Shown: positions 8,569 to 16,758 of the stretch, piece by piece
How positions within the stretch are numbered: position 1 is the stretch's first letter
Layout of the letters: every line of letters begins with the position of its first letter
NCBI RefSeq assembly: GCF_965218685.1
Contig: NZ_OZ244657.1
Coordinates: 2,356,001 to 2,420,000, forward strand
Origin: Thalassobius sp965218685
Lineage (GTDB): Bacteria; Pseudomonadota; Alphaproteobacteria; Rhodobacterales; Rhodobacteraceae
DNA length: 64,000 bases
Reading direction: 5' to 3'
Notes under the pieces: model-generated
Seen by the model: the letters and a program-made list of their open reading frames with translations, nothing else
The model's database searches: none
Told to the model about the DNA's origin: nothing
Translations under genes and position numbers: made by a program

Positions 8569-10055
8569 GCGAATTCCCCCTGTACGAACCAGCCGGGATT
8601 TTGCGGCGTGTGGAACAGCCACAGCCGGCGTCCCTGCCGGGTTTCGATGCGCCAGTAATCCCGCACACCGCTGCGCCATGCCTCGTCCGGCAGCCACCAT
8701 TCCGGCGCGATGCGTTCCGGTCCCGTGGCGCGCGCGATGGTCAGCGACATACGCCGCCAGCGGAACCGTTGCGGCGGGCGCGGACCCGTGGCGGCGATGG
8801 GTTCGGGGGGGAACAGCGACAAGGGGCGCGGACGCAGGCTGATCCACGGCCCTTCGGGGTTGGAGTACGCGGCGGGGGCGATGACAAAGCCTCGCTCGGG
8901 GATATGGCTGTCGGCGGGCAGGAAGCGCTGCATATTCTCCAGCCCGATGCGCGTGCCGATGCGGGTCAGCAGGTCGTCCAACTGATCACGCCGCCCGCTA
9001 TGGGCGGTGGCCATCTGTTGAACGGGCAGGGGTTCGACCTGCACGGCCTCCAGCCGCAACTGGTCAATGCCAAAGCCTGCATCCACGTCGTCCACGCCCC
9101 GTTCGAACAGGGGCAGGATACGCTGCGCATCGCGCATGGCGCTGGCCAGCCGCAGTTCCACCTGCTGGCTGCCCTGATCGACCCGGCGCAGGGTCAGGCA
9201 CAGGATGCGGGCGCCAGCCTCGTTGCGCTTCAGCTTGGCGCAGAGCTGGTCCAACAGACGAGAGGTGCCAGCCATCACATCCTCGGTCCGGCCGATGGGC
9301 TCGGGCAGGGTCAGGCGGGTGCCGTAATGGGGCGGGTCCTGCGCAGGCGTGATGGATTCGGGCTGATCGCCCAAGGCTTGATCCAGCCGTTGCAGCAGCT
9401 CTGGCCCAAAGCGACGGTTCAGCGGTGCGCGGGCGGTTTCCGTCAGATCCTGCACGCGTCGCAAGCCCAGCCGTTGCAGCCCGGTGACCATGTTGTCAGG
9501 CAGGCGCAGGGCGGCAATGGGCAGGTGGCCGATCCCGCCCTGTTCAACACCCGGTGGGGCGATGCCTTCGTCGAAATGCGCCAAGGCCCAGGCCGCGCCG
9601 CGGGTGCCCGCCAGCCCCAACCGCACCGACAGGCCCGCGCGGGCCAGCCGGGCGCGGATATCATGCAGCAGCGGTTCTTCTCCGCCCCACAGATGGGTCG
9701 AGCCTGTCACATCCAGCACCAGCCCATCCGACCCTTCGGTGCCCACCCAAGGGCAATATCGCGTGGCCCAGCGGTTCAGCGCGCTTAGAAACCGGGCGTC
9801 CTGCAGCGGTGTGGCGGGGGCGCTTTGCAGCTGGGGACAAAAGGCGCGCGCATCGGCAAAGGTCATGCCGCGGTTCAGCCCCTGTCGCTCAGCTTGCGCG
9901 TTCAGGCAATACAGCCGTTCGGTATTGGCCTGGTTCAGCGTCAGCGCAAAGGGCGCATCCGTCGGGCGCGCCCTAAGAGCCCGGTCGCTTGCCAACCGGG
10001 GAAACCACATCGAGACAATGCGTCGCGTGCGTCCAACGAACATCCCAAACCCCAA
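8565..10055 (-). CDS. imuB: ImuB, Y-family polymerase-like protein
   Basis: A 496-residue DinB/UmuC-like protein of the ImuB type. The N-terminus contains RRIVSMWFPRLASDRAL. A palm region follows with LVLDVTGSTHLWGGE and GLAGTRGAAWALA. The long C-terminal tail is Arg- and Pro-rich and contains WWLPDEAW and RDYWRIETRQGRRLWLFH. ImuB proteins lack polymerase activity and tether DnaE2 to the beta clamp. The start overlaps the end of imuA by about 80 bp; an internal Met at residue 5 is an alternative start. The stop is coupled to dnaE2 by an ATGA. Confidence 0.93.
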   Translation of the reverse strand: MGFGMFVGRTRRIVSMWFPRLASDRALRARPTDAPFALTLNQANTERLYCLNAQAERQGLNRGMTFADARAFCPQLQSAPATPLQDARFLSALNRWATRYCPWVGTEGSDGLVLDVTGSTHLWGGEEPLLHDIRARLARAGLSVRLGLAGTRGAAWALAHFDEGIAPPGVEQGGIGHLPIAALRLPDNMVTGLQRLGLRRVQDLTETARAPLNRRFGPELLQRLDQALGDQPESITPAQDPPHYGTRLTLPEPIGRTEDVMAGTSRLLDQLCAKLKRNEAGARILCLTLRRVDQGSQQVELRLASAMRDAQRILPLFERGVDDVDAGFGIDQLRLEAVQVEPLPVQQMATAHSGRRDQLDDLLTRIGTRIGLENMQRFLPADSHIPERGFVIAPAAYSNPEGPWISLRPRPLSLFPPEPIAATGPRPPQRFRWRRMSLTIARATGPERIAPEWWLPDEAWRSGVRDYWRIETRQGRRLWLFHTPQNPGWFVQGEFA

Positions 10056-10557
10056 GTGTTCCTGATTTGTTCTTTTTAAGATCCCAGCGCATCAGAGTCG
10101 AGTCCTCTGCCCCCCGATCAGACAGGGGATCGTTCACAGGGGCGGCGTGCCAGCGGGTTTCCGCCGCGTTGCTGCCCATGTTTTCGGGGATCAGGCACAG
10201 GCCGGTGGCCTTGCCCGCCTTGGCGGCCAGTTGCAGGCGGCGCCCCTCGGTCAGGCCAATTTCCTGGCTCAGCTCCACCACTACAAGGGGGGCGCTGCCA
10301 TCGCGCAGGGCCTCTTCGGTGACGGCCAGCGAGTCGGTCTGGCTAGGCGCGCGGGCGATCAGCAGGCGGGCGGGGTCGAAAAAACGGCCAAGGCCAACGG
10401 GGTTCAGCTGTTCGTGCCGCCAGCCCTCGCGCACCCAGATCACAGACCGGTCGTTTTGGGCGCAGCAAACAGCGGCGAATCCCAGCGCACCGGGGCCGTA
10501 AACCTCGTGAACGCGCGCGCGGCGCAGGGGAAAGACTTGCTTGAACGGGATGCTCAT
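9973..10557 (-). CDS. imuA: ImuA-like SOS mutagenesis protein
   Basis: A 194-residue RecA/SulA-like protein at the head of the cassette. Recognisable segments are VYGPGALGFAAVCC, a central LVVVELSQEIGLTEGRRLQL, and the C-terminal RWDLKKNKSGTLGVWDVRW with the TRW-type strand typical of alphaproteobacterial ImuA. It is shorter than many ImuA proteins (about 230-260 residues). ImuA is needed with ImuB and DnaE2 for damage-induced mutagenesis. A LexA-like site lies 78-92 bp upstream. The family call rests mainly on gene order plus these C-terminal motifs. Confidence 0.85.
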   Translation of the reverse strand: MSIPFKQVFPLRRARVHEVYGPGALGFAAVCCAQNDRSVIWVREGWRHEQLNPVGLGRFFDPARLLIARAPSQTDSLAVTEEALRDGSAPLVVVELSQEIGLTEGRRLQLAAKAGKATGLCLIPENMGSNAAETRWHAAPVNDPLSDRGAEDSTLMRWDLKKNKSGTLGVWDVRWTHATHCLDVVSPVGKRPGS

Positions 10558-10634
10558 GCCCCCAATTTACACCGCTTGCCGCCGGTTTCAAATGGCTTTG
10601 CAGCCTGGCATGGCGCCATCGCGACGTTACGGGA

Positions 10635-10649
10635 GAACGGAAATTGACC
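10635..10649 (-). promoter_or_regulatory. Candidate LexA box upstream of imuA
   Basis: Read on the minus strand, the site is GGTC-N7-GTTC, one base off the GTTC-N7-GTTC LexA box known from Rhodobacter. It sits 78-92 bp before the imuA start, in the divergent gap with the alcohol dehydrogenase gene. Its position in front of a cassette known to be LexA-controlled supports the call; the mismatch keeps confidence moderate. Confidence 0.5.
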
Positions 10650-10724
10650 CCACGACAGGCGCGAAAAATCTTGTAGGCTACGCGTCAGAAGACATGTCCA
10701 ATTCGCAGGACGAGGGAGAATATT

Positions 10725-11855
10725 ATGAAAGTCAAAGCCGCCATTCTTGAAGAAATCGGCCGCCCCGGCCCCTATGCCGAAACGCGCCCGCTGACCATCG
10801 AGGAAATCGACCTGGAAGGCCCGCGCGAAGGCGAGGTTCTGATCAAGATCGAGGCGGCGGGGCTGTGCCACTCGGACCTGTCGGTGATCAACGGCGACCG
10901 TCCGCGCCAGGTGCCCATGGTGCTGGGCCACGAAAGCGCGGGCGTGATCCAAGAGGTCGGCCCCGGAGTGACCCGTTTTGCGCCCGGCGATCACGTGATT
11001 ACGGTCTTCGTGCCCAGCTGTGGCCATTGCCCGCCTTGCCGTGCGGGCCGTCCGGCGCTGTGTGAACCGGGGGCGGCCTCGAATGGCGCCGGAGAGATGA
11101 TCGGCGGCGGCACGCGCCTGTCCCGGAACGGGCAAACGATCTATCACATGACCGGGGTGGGCTGTTTTGCCGAGTATGCCACGGTCTCGCAGAACTCATT
11201 GGTCAAAGTGGACAAGGACGTGCCGTTGGACATCGCTGCCGTGATGGGCTGCGCGGTGCTGACGGGGGCAGGGGCCGTGTTCAATACGGGCGACGTGACC
11301 CCGGGCTGCACCACGGCGGTGGTCGGTTTGGGCGGCGTTGGTCTGTCCGCCGTCATGGCTGCCCATGCTGCGGGGGCCGAAAAAATCGTGGCCGTCGACA
11401 TCCTGCCTGACAAGCTGAAGATCGCGCAAGAGCTGGGCGCGACCCATGTGATCAACTCCAAGGACCCCGATGCCCTGGAAGAACTGCGCCAGATCACGGA
11501 CGGCGGCGTGGACGCGGCGCTGGATTTCACCGGAAATGTGCATGCCTTGGGCTTTGCCTATCAGGCCACCCGGCGCGGTGGCGCCACGGTGACCGCTGGC
11601 CTGCCACATCCCGATGCCAAGTTAGAGATCCCCGCCGTCACCCTGACCGCCGAGGAGCGTGTGCTTAAGGGCAGCTATCTGGGCTCGGGCATTCCCACCC
11701 GGGACATTCCCCTGTTCCTGAAGCTGTTCGCGCAAGGACGGATGCCGGTGGACCGCCTGATGACCCACAAGATCGCGCTGGATGATATCAACGAAGGCTT
11801 TGACCGCCTGCATTCGGGCCAGGCGATCCGCCAGGTCATCGACATGTCTTCATAA
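10725..11855 (+). CDS. Zinc-dependent alcohol dehydrogenase
   Basis: A 376-residue medium-chain dehydrogenase. Catalytic-zinc ligands are in GLCHSD and GHE. The structural zinc lobe is CGHCPPCRAGRPALC. The Rossmann NAD motif is VVGLGGVGLSAV near residue 200, followed by AVDILPDKL, whose aspartate suggests NAD rather than NADP. It belongs to the class III/benzyl-alcohol-dehydrogenase-like group; the substrate is not evident. A GAGGGAGA ribosome site precedes the ATG. The gene diverges from imuA and converges on the MmgE/PrpD gene with a 6-bp overlap of the 3' ends. Confidence 0.92.
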   Translation: MKVKAAILEEIGRPGPYAETRPLTIEEIDLEGPREGEVLIKIEAAGLCHSDLSVINGDRPRQVPMVLGHESAGVIQEVGPGVTRFAPGDHVITVFVPSCGHCPPCRAGRPALCEPGAASNGAGEMIGGGTRLSRNGQTIYHMTGVGCFAEYATVSQNSLVKVDKDVPLDIAAVMGCAVLTGAGAVFNTGDVTPGCTTAVVGLGGVGLSAVMAAHAAGAEKIVAVDILPDKLKIAQELGATHVINSKDPDALEELRQITDGGVDAALDFTGNVHALGFAYQATRRGGATVTAGLPHPDAKLEIPAVTLTAEERVLKGSYLGSGIPTRDIPLFLKLFAQGRMPVDRLMTHKIALDDINEGFDRLHSGQAIRQVIDMSS

Positions 11856-13148
11856 GGCGCGGACCATGGCGCCCAGATCTGCGGCGCTTAACTGCTGGGG
11901 TGCGTCCAAAACCTCTGTCAGGGCGCCCGGCCCAATCAGGGCCTCGGCCTTCCGGCGCAGCTTGGCCTGGGTCACCTCGGGCGGCAGGGGGGTATCCAGA
12001 TCATGGCAAGCTTCGATCCGGGTTCCATCCGTCAGGGTGATCTGGCACGCGGCCTGCATATCCGACAGGCTGTCATCCGCGATCACCTCGACCTGCCGGG
12101 CGAATCTGCCAAGGCGCGCGTCCCCGGCCAGCGCATCGGTGTATTCGCGGTCGCTTTGTGTGGGCCGCCCCGCCATCACCATCCCGGCCAACCATTTATA
12201 GCTGAACTTGACCTCAAGCCCCGTGGTGGGCGCCGGATTGTTGCACACCTTCAGCCAGCGCGGGTTGGTCCGCAGCTGCAGGTTGGCCACATTGTCCAAA
12301 GTCAGCCCGTACTGCGCCCGAGCGTCCTGCAAAGCCTCGATCATTGCGTGGGTGCCGTGGCAGCACGCGTGAAACTTGTACTTAACATTGTCGAACAGAA
12401 ACTGCCCCGCGGGCGGGAAGTCCCCCACCTGAGGCGTATGCGTGGGCACAAACCCCTGAGGCCCCATAAGCCCGTCTTCGGGGGCGCTCATGCCCCGGCG
12501 GGCCAGCTTGGCGCATTCCACCCCGTTGGCGGCCGCCACCCCGGCGTTATAGGGCTTGCCCATGGTCCCGAATTGCGACTTCAGCCCCGAGGCTCGCGTG
12601 GCGCACAGCCCCAGCGCGGTGCGGGTCTGCGCTTCGTTCAGTCCCATCAGCCGCGCGGCCGCCACCGTGGCCCCAAACGCACCGGCCGTGGCGGTCTGGT
12701 GAAAGCCCAAATTGTAGTGGGCCGCGCCCAAGGTCAAACCCACACGGATCGCGGCTTCGGCGCCCAAAAGGAAAGCACCGATCACGTCATTGGCCGAGGC
12801 CCCGACCTCTTCCCCCACCGCCAGCGCGGCGGGGTAGATGCCAACGGACAGATGGCCGACATGGGCGAAATGCGTGTCGTCAAAATCCAGCGCATGCGAG
12901 GTGGCCCCGTTAACCAAAGCGGCCATCCGCGCAGGCGCCTTTCCTGCCCCAAAGATCGAGGCTGCTTCGAAACCGCGCTCTTCCTCGGCCAGTGCCCGCA
13001 GGTGGGCTGCCACGGGTTCGCCAATGCCGGCGCGTCCACACACCATCCAGTCAAAAAGGGAAAACTTAGCCATTACCAAACTCTTGTCCGGCAAAGTTGA
13101 TGTGTCAAAAGAGGTGAGTTTTAGCAAAGTGTCTGTCAGGGTCATCAT
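11850..13148 (-). CDS. MmgE/PrpD family protein
   Basis: A 432-residue protein of the MmgE/PrpD fold. The family is known for 2-methylcitrate dehydratase, cis-aconitate decarboxylase and related epimerase/dehydratase enzymes. Typical segments are ALDFDDTHFAHVGHLS near residue 88 and GFHQTATAGAFGATVAAARL near 145, and HACCHGTHA in the second half matches the substrate pocket region. No prpB or prpC lies nearby, so a propionate role is not supported and the substrate is unknown. It starts 7 bp after the stop of the YbaK-like gene on the same strand, so the two may be co-transcribed. Two adjacent ATG codons offer alternative starts. Confidence 0.88.
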   Translation of the reverse strand: MMTLTDTLLKLTSFDTSTLPDKSLVMAKFSLFDWMVCGRAGIGEPVAAHLRALAEEERGFEAASIFGAGKAPARMAALVNGATSHALDFDDTHFAHVGHLSVGIYPAALAVGEEVGASANDVIGAFLLGAEAAIRVGLTLGAAHYNLGFHQTATAGAFGATVAAARLMGLNEAQTRTALGLCATRASGLKSQFGTMGKPYNAGVAAANGVECAKLARRGMSAPEDGLMGPQGFVPTHTPQVGDFPPAGQFLFDNVKYKFHACCHGTHAMIEALQDARAQYGLTLDNVANLQLRTNPRWLKVCNNPAPTTGLEVKFSYKWLAGMVMAGRPTQSDREYTDALAGDARLGRFARQVEVIADDSLSDMQAACQITLTDGTRIEACHDLDTPLPPEVTQAKLRRKAEALIGPGALTEVLDAPQQLSAADLGAMVRAL

Positions 13149-13155
13149 GCTTTCC

Positions 13156-13629
13156 TCAGGCGCAAAGGGGGCGAAACTGCGCGTTCAGCTGCTGCGCGGC
13201 CGCCCGCAGATCCAACCGCAGCATCATTCCGCGCTTGCCGCCGTTAACCACCAATGGCGTGTCCAGCGCAGGGCATTCATGCACCGCAACAGGGACACGT
13301 TTTTTCTGGCCAAAGGGGCTGATGCCGCCCGTGTGGTAGCCGGTCAGACGCTCGGCCTTGGCCTGATCCATCATCTTGGCTGACTTGCCGCCAAACGCCG
13401 CCGCTGCCCGCTTCATTGATACCGTCTGATCCGAGGGGATCACCACGCAGGCCGGTTTGCCGTCAACTTCGACCATCAGGGTTTTGAACACATGATCCGC
13501 GGGCATCCCGATTGCTTCGGCGGCTTGCAGGCCGACACGGTCTTTGCCCGGCGCATAGGTGTATTCCAACACCTCGAAGGCGAGGCCCTGTTTGGCCAGA
13601 TAACGGGTGGCGGGGGTGGCTGTGCTCAT
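13156..13629 (-). CDS. ybaK: YbaK/EbsC-type aminoacyl-tRNA deacylase
   Basis: A 157-residue single-domain protein of the YbaK/ProX fold, starting MSTATPATRYLAKQG. Conserved segments are VFKTLMVEVDGKPACVVIP with the catalytic lysine, a K-x-A-x-M stretch in KSAKMMDQAKAERLTGY, and GGISPFGQKKRVPV. Members hydrolyse mischarged Cys-tRNA(Pro) or Cys-tRNA(Cys) in trans. The start at 13629 is chosen because it matches the family N-terminus and has an AAGAAAGAG ribosome-site-like sequence upstream; a longer in-frame extension reaches into the divergent pxpB promoter. Confidence 0.9.
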   Translation of the reverse strand: MSTATPATRYLAKQGLAFEVLEYTYAPGKDRVGLQAAEAIGMPADHVFKTLMVEVDGKPACVVIPSDQTVSMKRAAAAFGGKSAKMMDQAKAERLTGYHTGGISPFGQKKRVPVAVHECPALDTPLVVNGGKRGMMLRLDLRAAAQQLNAQFRPLCA

Positions 13630-13790
13630 GGCTCTTTCTTGGCTGTTGTCTGCCGTGTTGTTCCATGATTTTTCTGGCCGCGCAAATGTTTGCGGCCAGC
13701 CTGCCCAGGCAGGATGCAAATTCCGTCTTGCGGCGACGCCGAGAATTGCCAAGAGTGCTGCCTCAATTGTTTGACCCTGAAAGGCGCTGC

Positions 13791-14531
13791 ATGTCCGCAT
13801 CCAATCAAAACTGGCCCAGTCTTCGGTCCGTGGGTCTGGATGGGGTGTTGGTCAGCTTTGGTGGCAGCCTAAGCGAGCCTGCAAACCGCGCTGCGCTGGC
13901 CTTTCGGGCGGCCGTAGATCGCGCTGGCTTTGCCGGGGTGGTTGAAACTGCGCCCTCGTTAGTGTCCTGCTATGTTCGCTATGAACCGCTGGAGGTCGAT
14001 CCGCAGGAGCTAAGAACACAGCTGCAAGGCCTGATGGATGGCCGTGATTGGTACGCCGCGCCCCTGCCGCAGGGGCGCCGGCTGTGGCGGATACCAACTG
14101 TTTACGGCGGTGCCTTGGCGCCTCAGCTGGCCGAGGCTGCCGGTCTTGCCGGGATGTCGGAAATTGATGCGATCACTGCGCTATCTTCGGCGCGTGTCAG
14201 GGTGCAAACCATTGGTTTTGCGCCGGGAATGCCTTATCTGGGCGCGCTGCCCCAGGCGTGGGATATCCCTCGGCAGACGGATTTGACACCGAATGTGCCT
14301 GCCGGCGGGCTGTGTGTGGCGATCCGTCAGCTGGTGCTTTTCCCGGTGGCCACGCAGACAGGATGGCGGCAGGTTGGCCAGACGGCGATCCGTCTGTTTG
14401 ATCCGACTTCTGACACGCCCTTTGTGCTGCGCCCCGGAGACGAGGTGCAGTTCCCCGCGATCGATTTGGACACACTGGACACATTGCGGGACGACCCGCT
14501 GGGCGGTGCCATCAGCGAGGAGCTGCCATGA
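13791..14531 (+). CDS. pxpB: 5-oxoprolinase subunit PxpB
   Basis: A 246-residue KipI-like protein (carboxyltransferase domain subdomain C/D). Characteristic segments are VQTIGFAPGMPYLGALP and a TPNVPAGG loop. PxpB, PxpC and PxpA together hydrolyse 5-oxoproline to glutamate with ATP. The ATG at 13791 is chosen because it gives the usual length; a longer in-frame extension reads into the divergent ybaK region. The stop overlaps the pxpC start by an ATGA. The operon order pxpB-pxpC-pxpA is typical. Confidence 0.93.
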   Translation: MSASNQNWPSLRSVGLDGVLVSFGGSLSEPANRAALAFRAAVDRAGFAGVVETAPSLVSCYVRYEPLEVDPQELRTQLQGLMDGRDWYAAPLPQGRRLWRIPTVYGGALAPQLAEAAGLAGMSEIDAITALSSARVRVQTIGFAPGMPYLGALPQAWDIPRQTDLTPNVPAGGLCVAIRQLVLFPVATQTGWRQVGQTAIRLFDPTSDTPFVLRPGDEVQFPAIDLDTLDTLRDDPLGGAISEELP

Positions 14532-15544
14532 CCCGCCACCTGACAGTTCTGCGAGCCGGGCCGGGATTGAGCGTTCAGGATCAGGGCCGTGTGGGCTTTT
14601 TGGCGTATGGCCTGTCTCGAGGCGGGGCGGTCGACCGTGTGGCTTTGGCCGAGGGCGCGGCGCTGTTGCAGCAATCCCCTGAATGCGCCGCGATTGAAAT
14701 GGCTGGAATGGGAGGCGAGTTCACTGCCTCCGACGACATGCGAATTGCGCTGACCGGAGCGCAGATGCAGGCTCGGATCGGGGATCAGTCGCTGCGCTGG
14801 AACGCCAGCCACCTGTTGCCCAAGGGGGCGGTATTGACCATCGGTGCTGCGGTATGTGGCAGCTATGGCTATCTGCATCTTGGTGGCGGCGTAGAAAGCG
14901 CTTTGCAACTGGGCGCGCGTTCGTCCCACTTGGCCGCCGGAATCGGAGGTCTTCTTGAGGCGGGCCAGTCGCTGCCCATCGGTGTGGATACCACAGAACT
15001 GACCGGTCAAGGGTTGCGCCCCTTGCCGCGGATGGGCGGCGGGACGGTGCGGATGGTCGCTTCTCTGCAAACACATTTGTTTAATAATGTCCTACAAGTT
15101 TTTGAAAATACATCGTTTACGCGGGATGTGCGTGGCAATCGCATGGGCGTGAAAATGGCCAGTGACGGCCCCGGATTTGCCCTTGATGGCGCGTTGAGCG
15201 TCCTGTCCGAGGTGATCGCCCCGGGCGATATCCAGATCACCGGGGACGGCGCGCCCTTCGTGTTGCTGGCCGAGTGTCAGACCACGGGCGGCTACCCTCG
15301 GATCGGGACGGTGTTGCCTTGTGATCTGCCGCGGGTCGTGCAGGCCCGCCCCGGAGAGAGCCTGAAGTTTCACTTTGTTTCCGAACAAGAGGCGCTGGAG
15401 GCCGAACGACGTCATCGCGCCGATCTGGCCGCATTGCCCAATGCGCTGTACCCTTTGATCCGCGATCCGCATGACATCGGCGATCTGCTGTCTTATCAAT
15501 TGATCAGCGGTGCCATTGCAGGCACAGAAGAGGACATGCCATGA
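14528..15544 (+). CDS. pxpC: 5-oxoprolinase subunit PxpC
   Basis: A 338-residue KipA-like biotin-dependent-carboxyltransferase-fold protein. It starts with LTVLRAGPGLSVQDQGR and has GLSRGGAVDRVA near residue 28. Later segments include DVRGNRMGVKM and ITGDGAPFVLLAECQTTGGYP, all characteristic of the family. It works with PxpB to phosphorylate or activate 5-oxoproline for ring opening by PxpA. It is coupled on both sides by 4-bp overlaps. Confidence 0.94.
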   Translation: MTRHLTVLRAGPGLSVQDQGRVGFLAYGLSRGGAVDRVALAEGAALLQQSPECAAIEMAGMGGEFTASDDMRIALTGAQMQARIGDQSLRWNASHLLPKGAVLTIGAAVCGSYGYLHLGGGVESALQLGARSSHLAAGIGGLLEAGQSLPIGVDTTELTGQGLRPLPRMGGGTVRMVASLQTHLFNNVLQVFENTSFTRDVRGNRMGVKMASDGPGFALDGALSVLSEVIAPGDIQITGDGAPFVLLAECQTTGGYPRIGTVLPCDLPRVVQARPGESLKFHFVSEQEALEAERRHRADLAALPNALYPLIRDPHDIGDLLSYQLISGAIAGTEEDMP

Positions 15545-16314
15545 CCCTGACCGTCGATCTGAACGCCGATATGGGCGAAAGCTTTGGGCCTTGGGGCATG
15601 GGCGATGATGCAGCGTTGCTGCAGGTTGTCAGTTCGGCCAATGTGGCCTGCGGGATGCATGCGGGCGATTGGGATACAATGGCGCAAACCATGCGACTGG
15701 CACGGGAAAACGGTGTTGGAATTGGTGCCCATCCAGGCTTTGCCGACCTGCAGGGCTTTGGCCGGCGCAAGCTGCATATGCCATTGAATAGTCTGGCCAA
15801 TCTTGTCGCCTACCAGCTGGGCGCAGCGCAAGCTATGGCGCAGGGGCAGGGCGGCAGGGTCCGGCACCTGAAATTGCATGGCGCATTGGCCAACATGGCC
15901 GCAGAGGACAAACAGATGGCGCTGGCGTGTTATCGCGCGGCCCTGGCGATTGATCCCCAGTTGATCATCATGGTGCTGGCGGGCACGCAGCAACAGGCTG
16001 CGGCCCATGAACTGGGCTGCAGAACCGCGTGCGAATTATTCGCCGATCGCGCATATAATGACGATGCAACGCTGGTCGATCGCAGCCAGCCAGGCGCGGT
16101 GATCCATGATCCTGAAGCGGCGGCCGCGCGGGTGCTGCAAATGGTTCAGGCAGGGGCGATCATCAGCGAAACAGGCAAGCACATCCCCACGCGGATTGAT
16201 ACGATCTGCCTACACGGAGACACGCCGACCGCAGTGCAGATCGCGCGCGCTGTACGCACCGGGCTGGAACGGGCAGGGGTCGGGATCAAGGTGTTCGAAG
16301 GGACGCCGATTTAA
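15541..16314 (+). CDS. pxpA: 5-oxoprolinase subunit PxpA (LamB/YcsF family)
   Basis: A 257-residue protein starting with VDLNADMGESFGPWGMGDD. It continues with SANVACGMHAGD, GAHPGFADLQGFGRR and LHGDTPTAVQIARAVR, all hallmarks of LamB/YcsF. It is the hydrolytic subunit of 5-oxoprolinase. It closes the pxpBCA operon, 7 bp from the convergent response-regulator gene. Confidence 0.95.
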   Translation: MTLTVDLNADMGESFGPWGMGDDAALLQVVSSANVACGMHAGDWDTMAQTMRLARENGVGIGAHPGFADLQGFGRRKLHMPLNSLANLVAYQLGAAQAMAQGQGGRVRHLKLHGALANMAAEDKQMALACYRAALAIDPQLIIMVLAGTQQQAAAHELGCRTACELFADRAYNDDATLVDRSQPGAVIHDPEAAAARVLQMVQAGAIISETGKHIPTRIDTICLHGDTPTAVQIARAVRTGLERAGVGIKVFEGTPI

Positions 16315-16321
16315 GCGGGGT

Positions 16322-16717
16322 TCAGCCGTTCTCGGACTGGAACTGAGCCCAGTGCTGGCTGATCTTGGCGCAAAGATCCACAGGGTCGAAAGGCTTGGTG
16401 ATTACGGCCAGACATCCCTGTTCCAGCAGCCGCTCGGCAAAGGCGCTTTCGGCTTTGGCCGTCAGGAACACGGCCGGTATGTTTTCAAACCCGGGGATCA
16501 TGCGCAGGCGATGCCAGGTTTCTTCGCCGGTCATTTCCGGCATCATCACGTCCAGTAAAAACAGCTGAGGCGCAAATTCTGCAGCATTGGCGATGGCTTT
16601 GGGGCCCGATTCATACTGCTCAACCTCGAACTGGCCTACCAGCTCAAGCGCCATTTTAACAATGACGCGGATATCCTCGTCATCATCAACATGCAGAATT
16701 CGTTTCAGCTCTTCCAT
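16322..16717 (-). CDS. Single-domain response regulator
   Basis: A 131-residue receiver with no output domain. The acidic pair is in ILHVDDDEDIR, the phospho-acceptor Asp is in LFLLDVMMPEMTG, and the Thr and Lys are in VFLTAKA and VITKPFDP. Single-domain receivers act in phosphorelays or by protein contact. The start is taken at the ATG giving MEELKRILH; a TTG that overlaps the kinase stop is an alternative. It is the third gene of a kinase-kinase-receiver operon and is probably phosphorylated by the kinase encoded upstream. Confidence 0.92.
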   Translation of the reverse strand: MEELKRILHVDDDEDIRVIVKMALELVGQFEVEQYESGPKAIANAAEFAPQLFLLDVMMPEMTGEETWHRLRMIPGFENIPAVFLTAKAESAFAERLLEQGCLAVITKPFDPVDLCAKISQHWAQFQSENG

Positions 16718-16758
16718 CGCGGGTCGTCTTCTTTTTGTCGCGGCCAGTTTCCAGCGGA

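Noticed and set aside
8569..8847. N-terminal extension of DnaE2 into imuB
   Set aside because: The ATG at 8568 gives the usual DnaE2 length and an ATGA overlap with imuB; the extension is Arg/Pro/Ala-rich antisense-like sequence.
13512..13790. N-terminal extension of PxpB
   Set aside because: It runs antisense through the ybaK start and is unlike the family; the ATG at 13791 gives the normal length.
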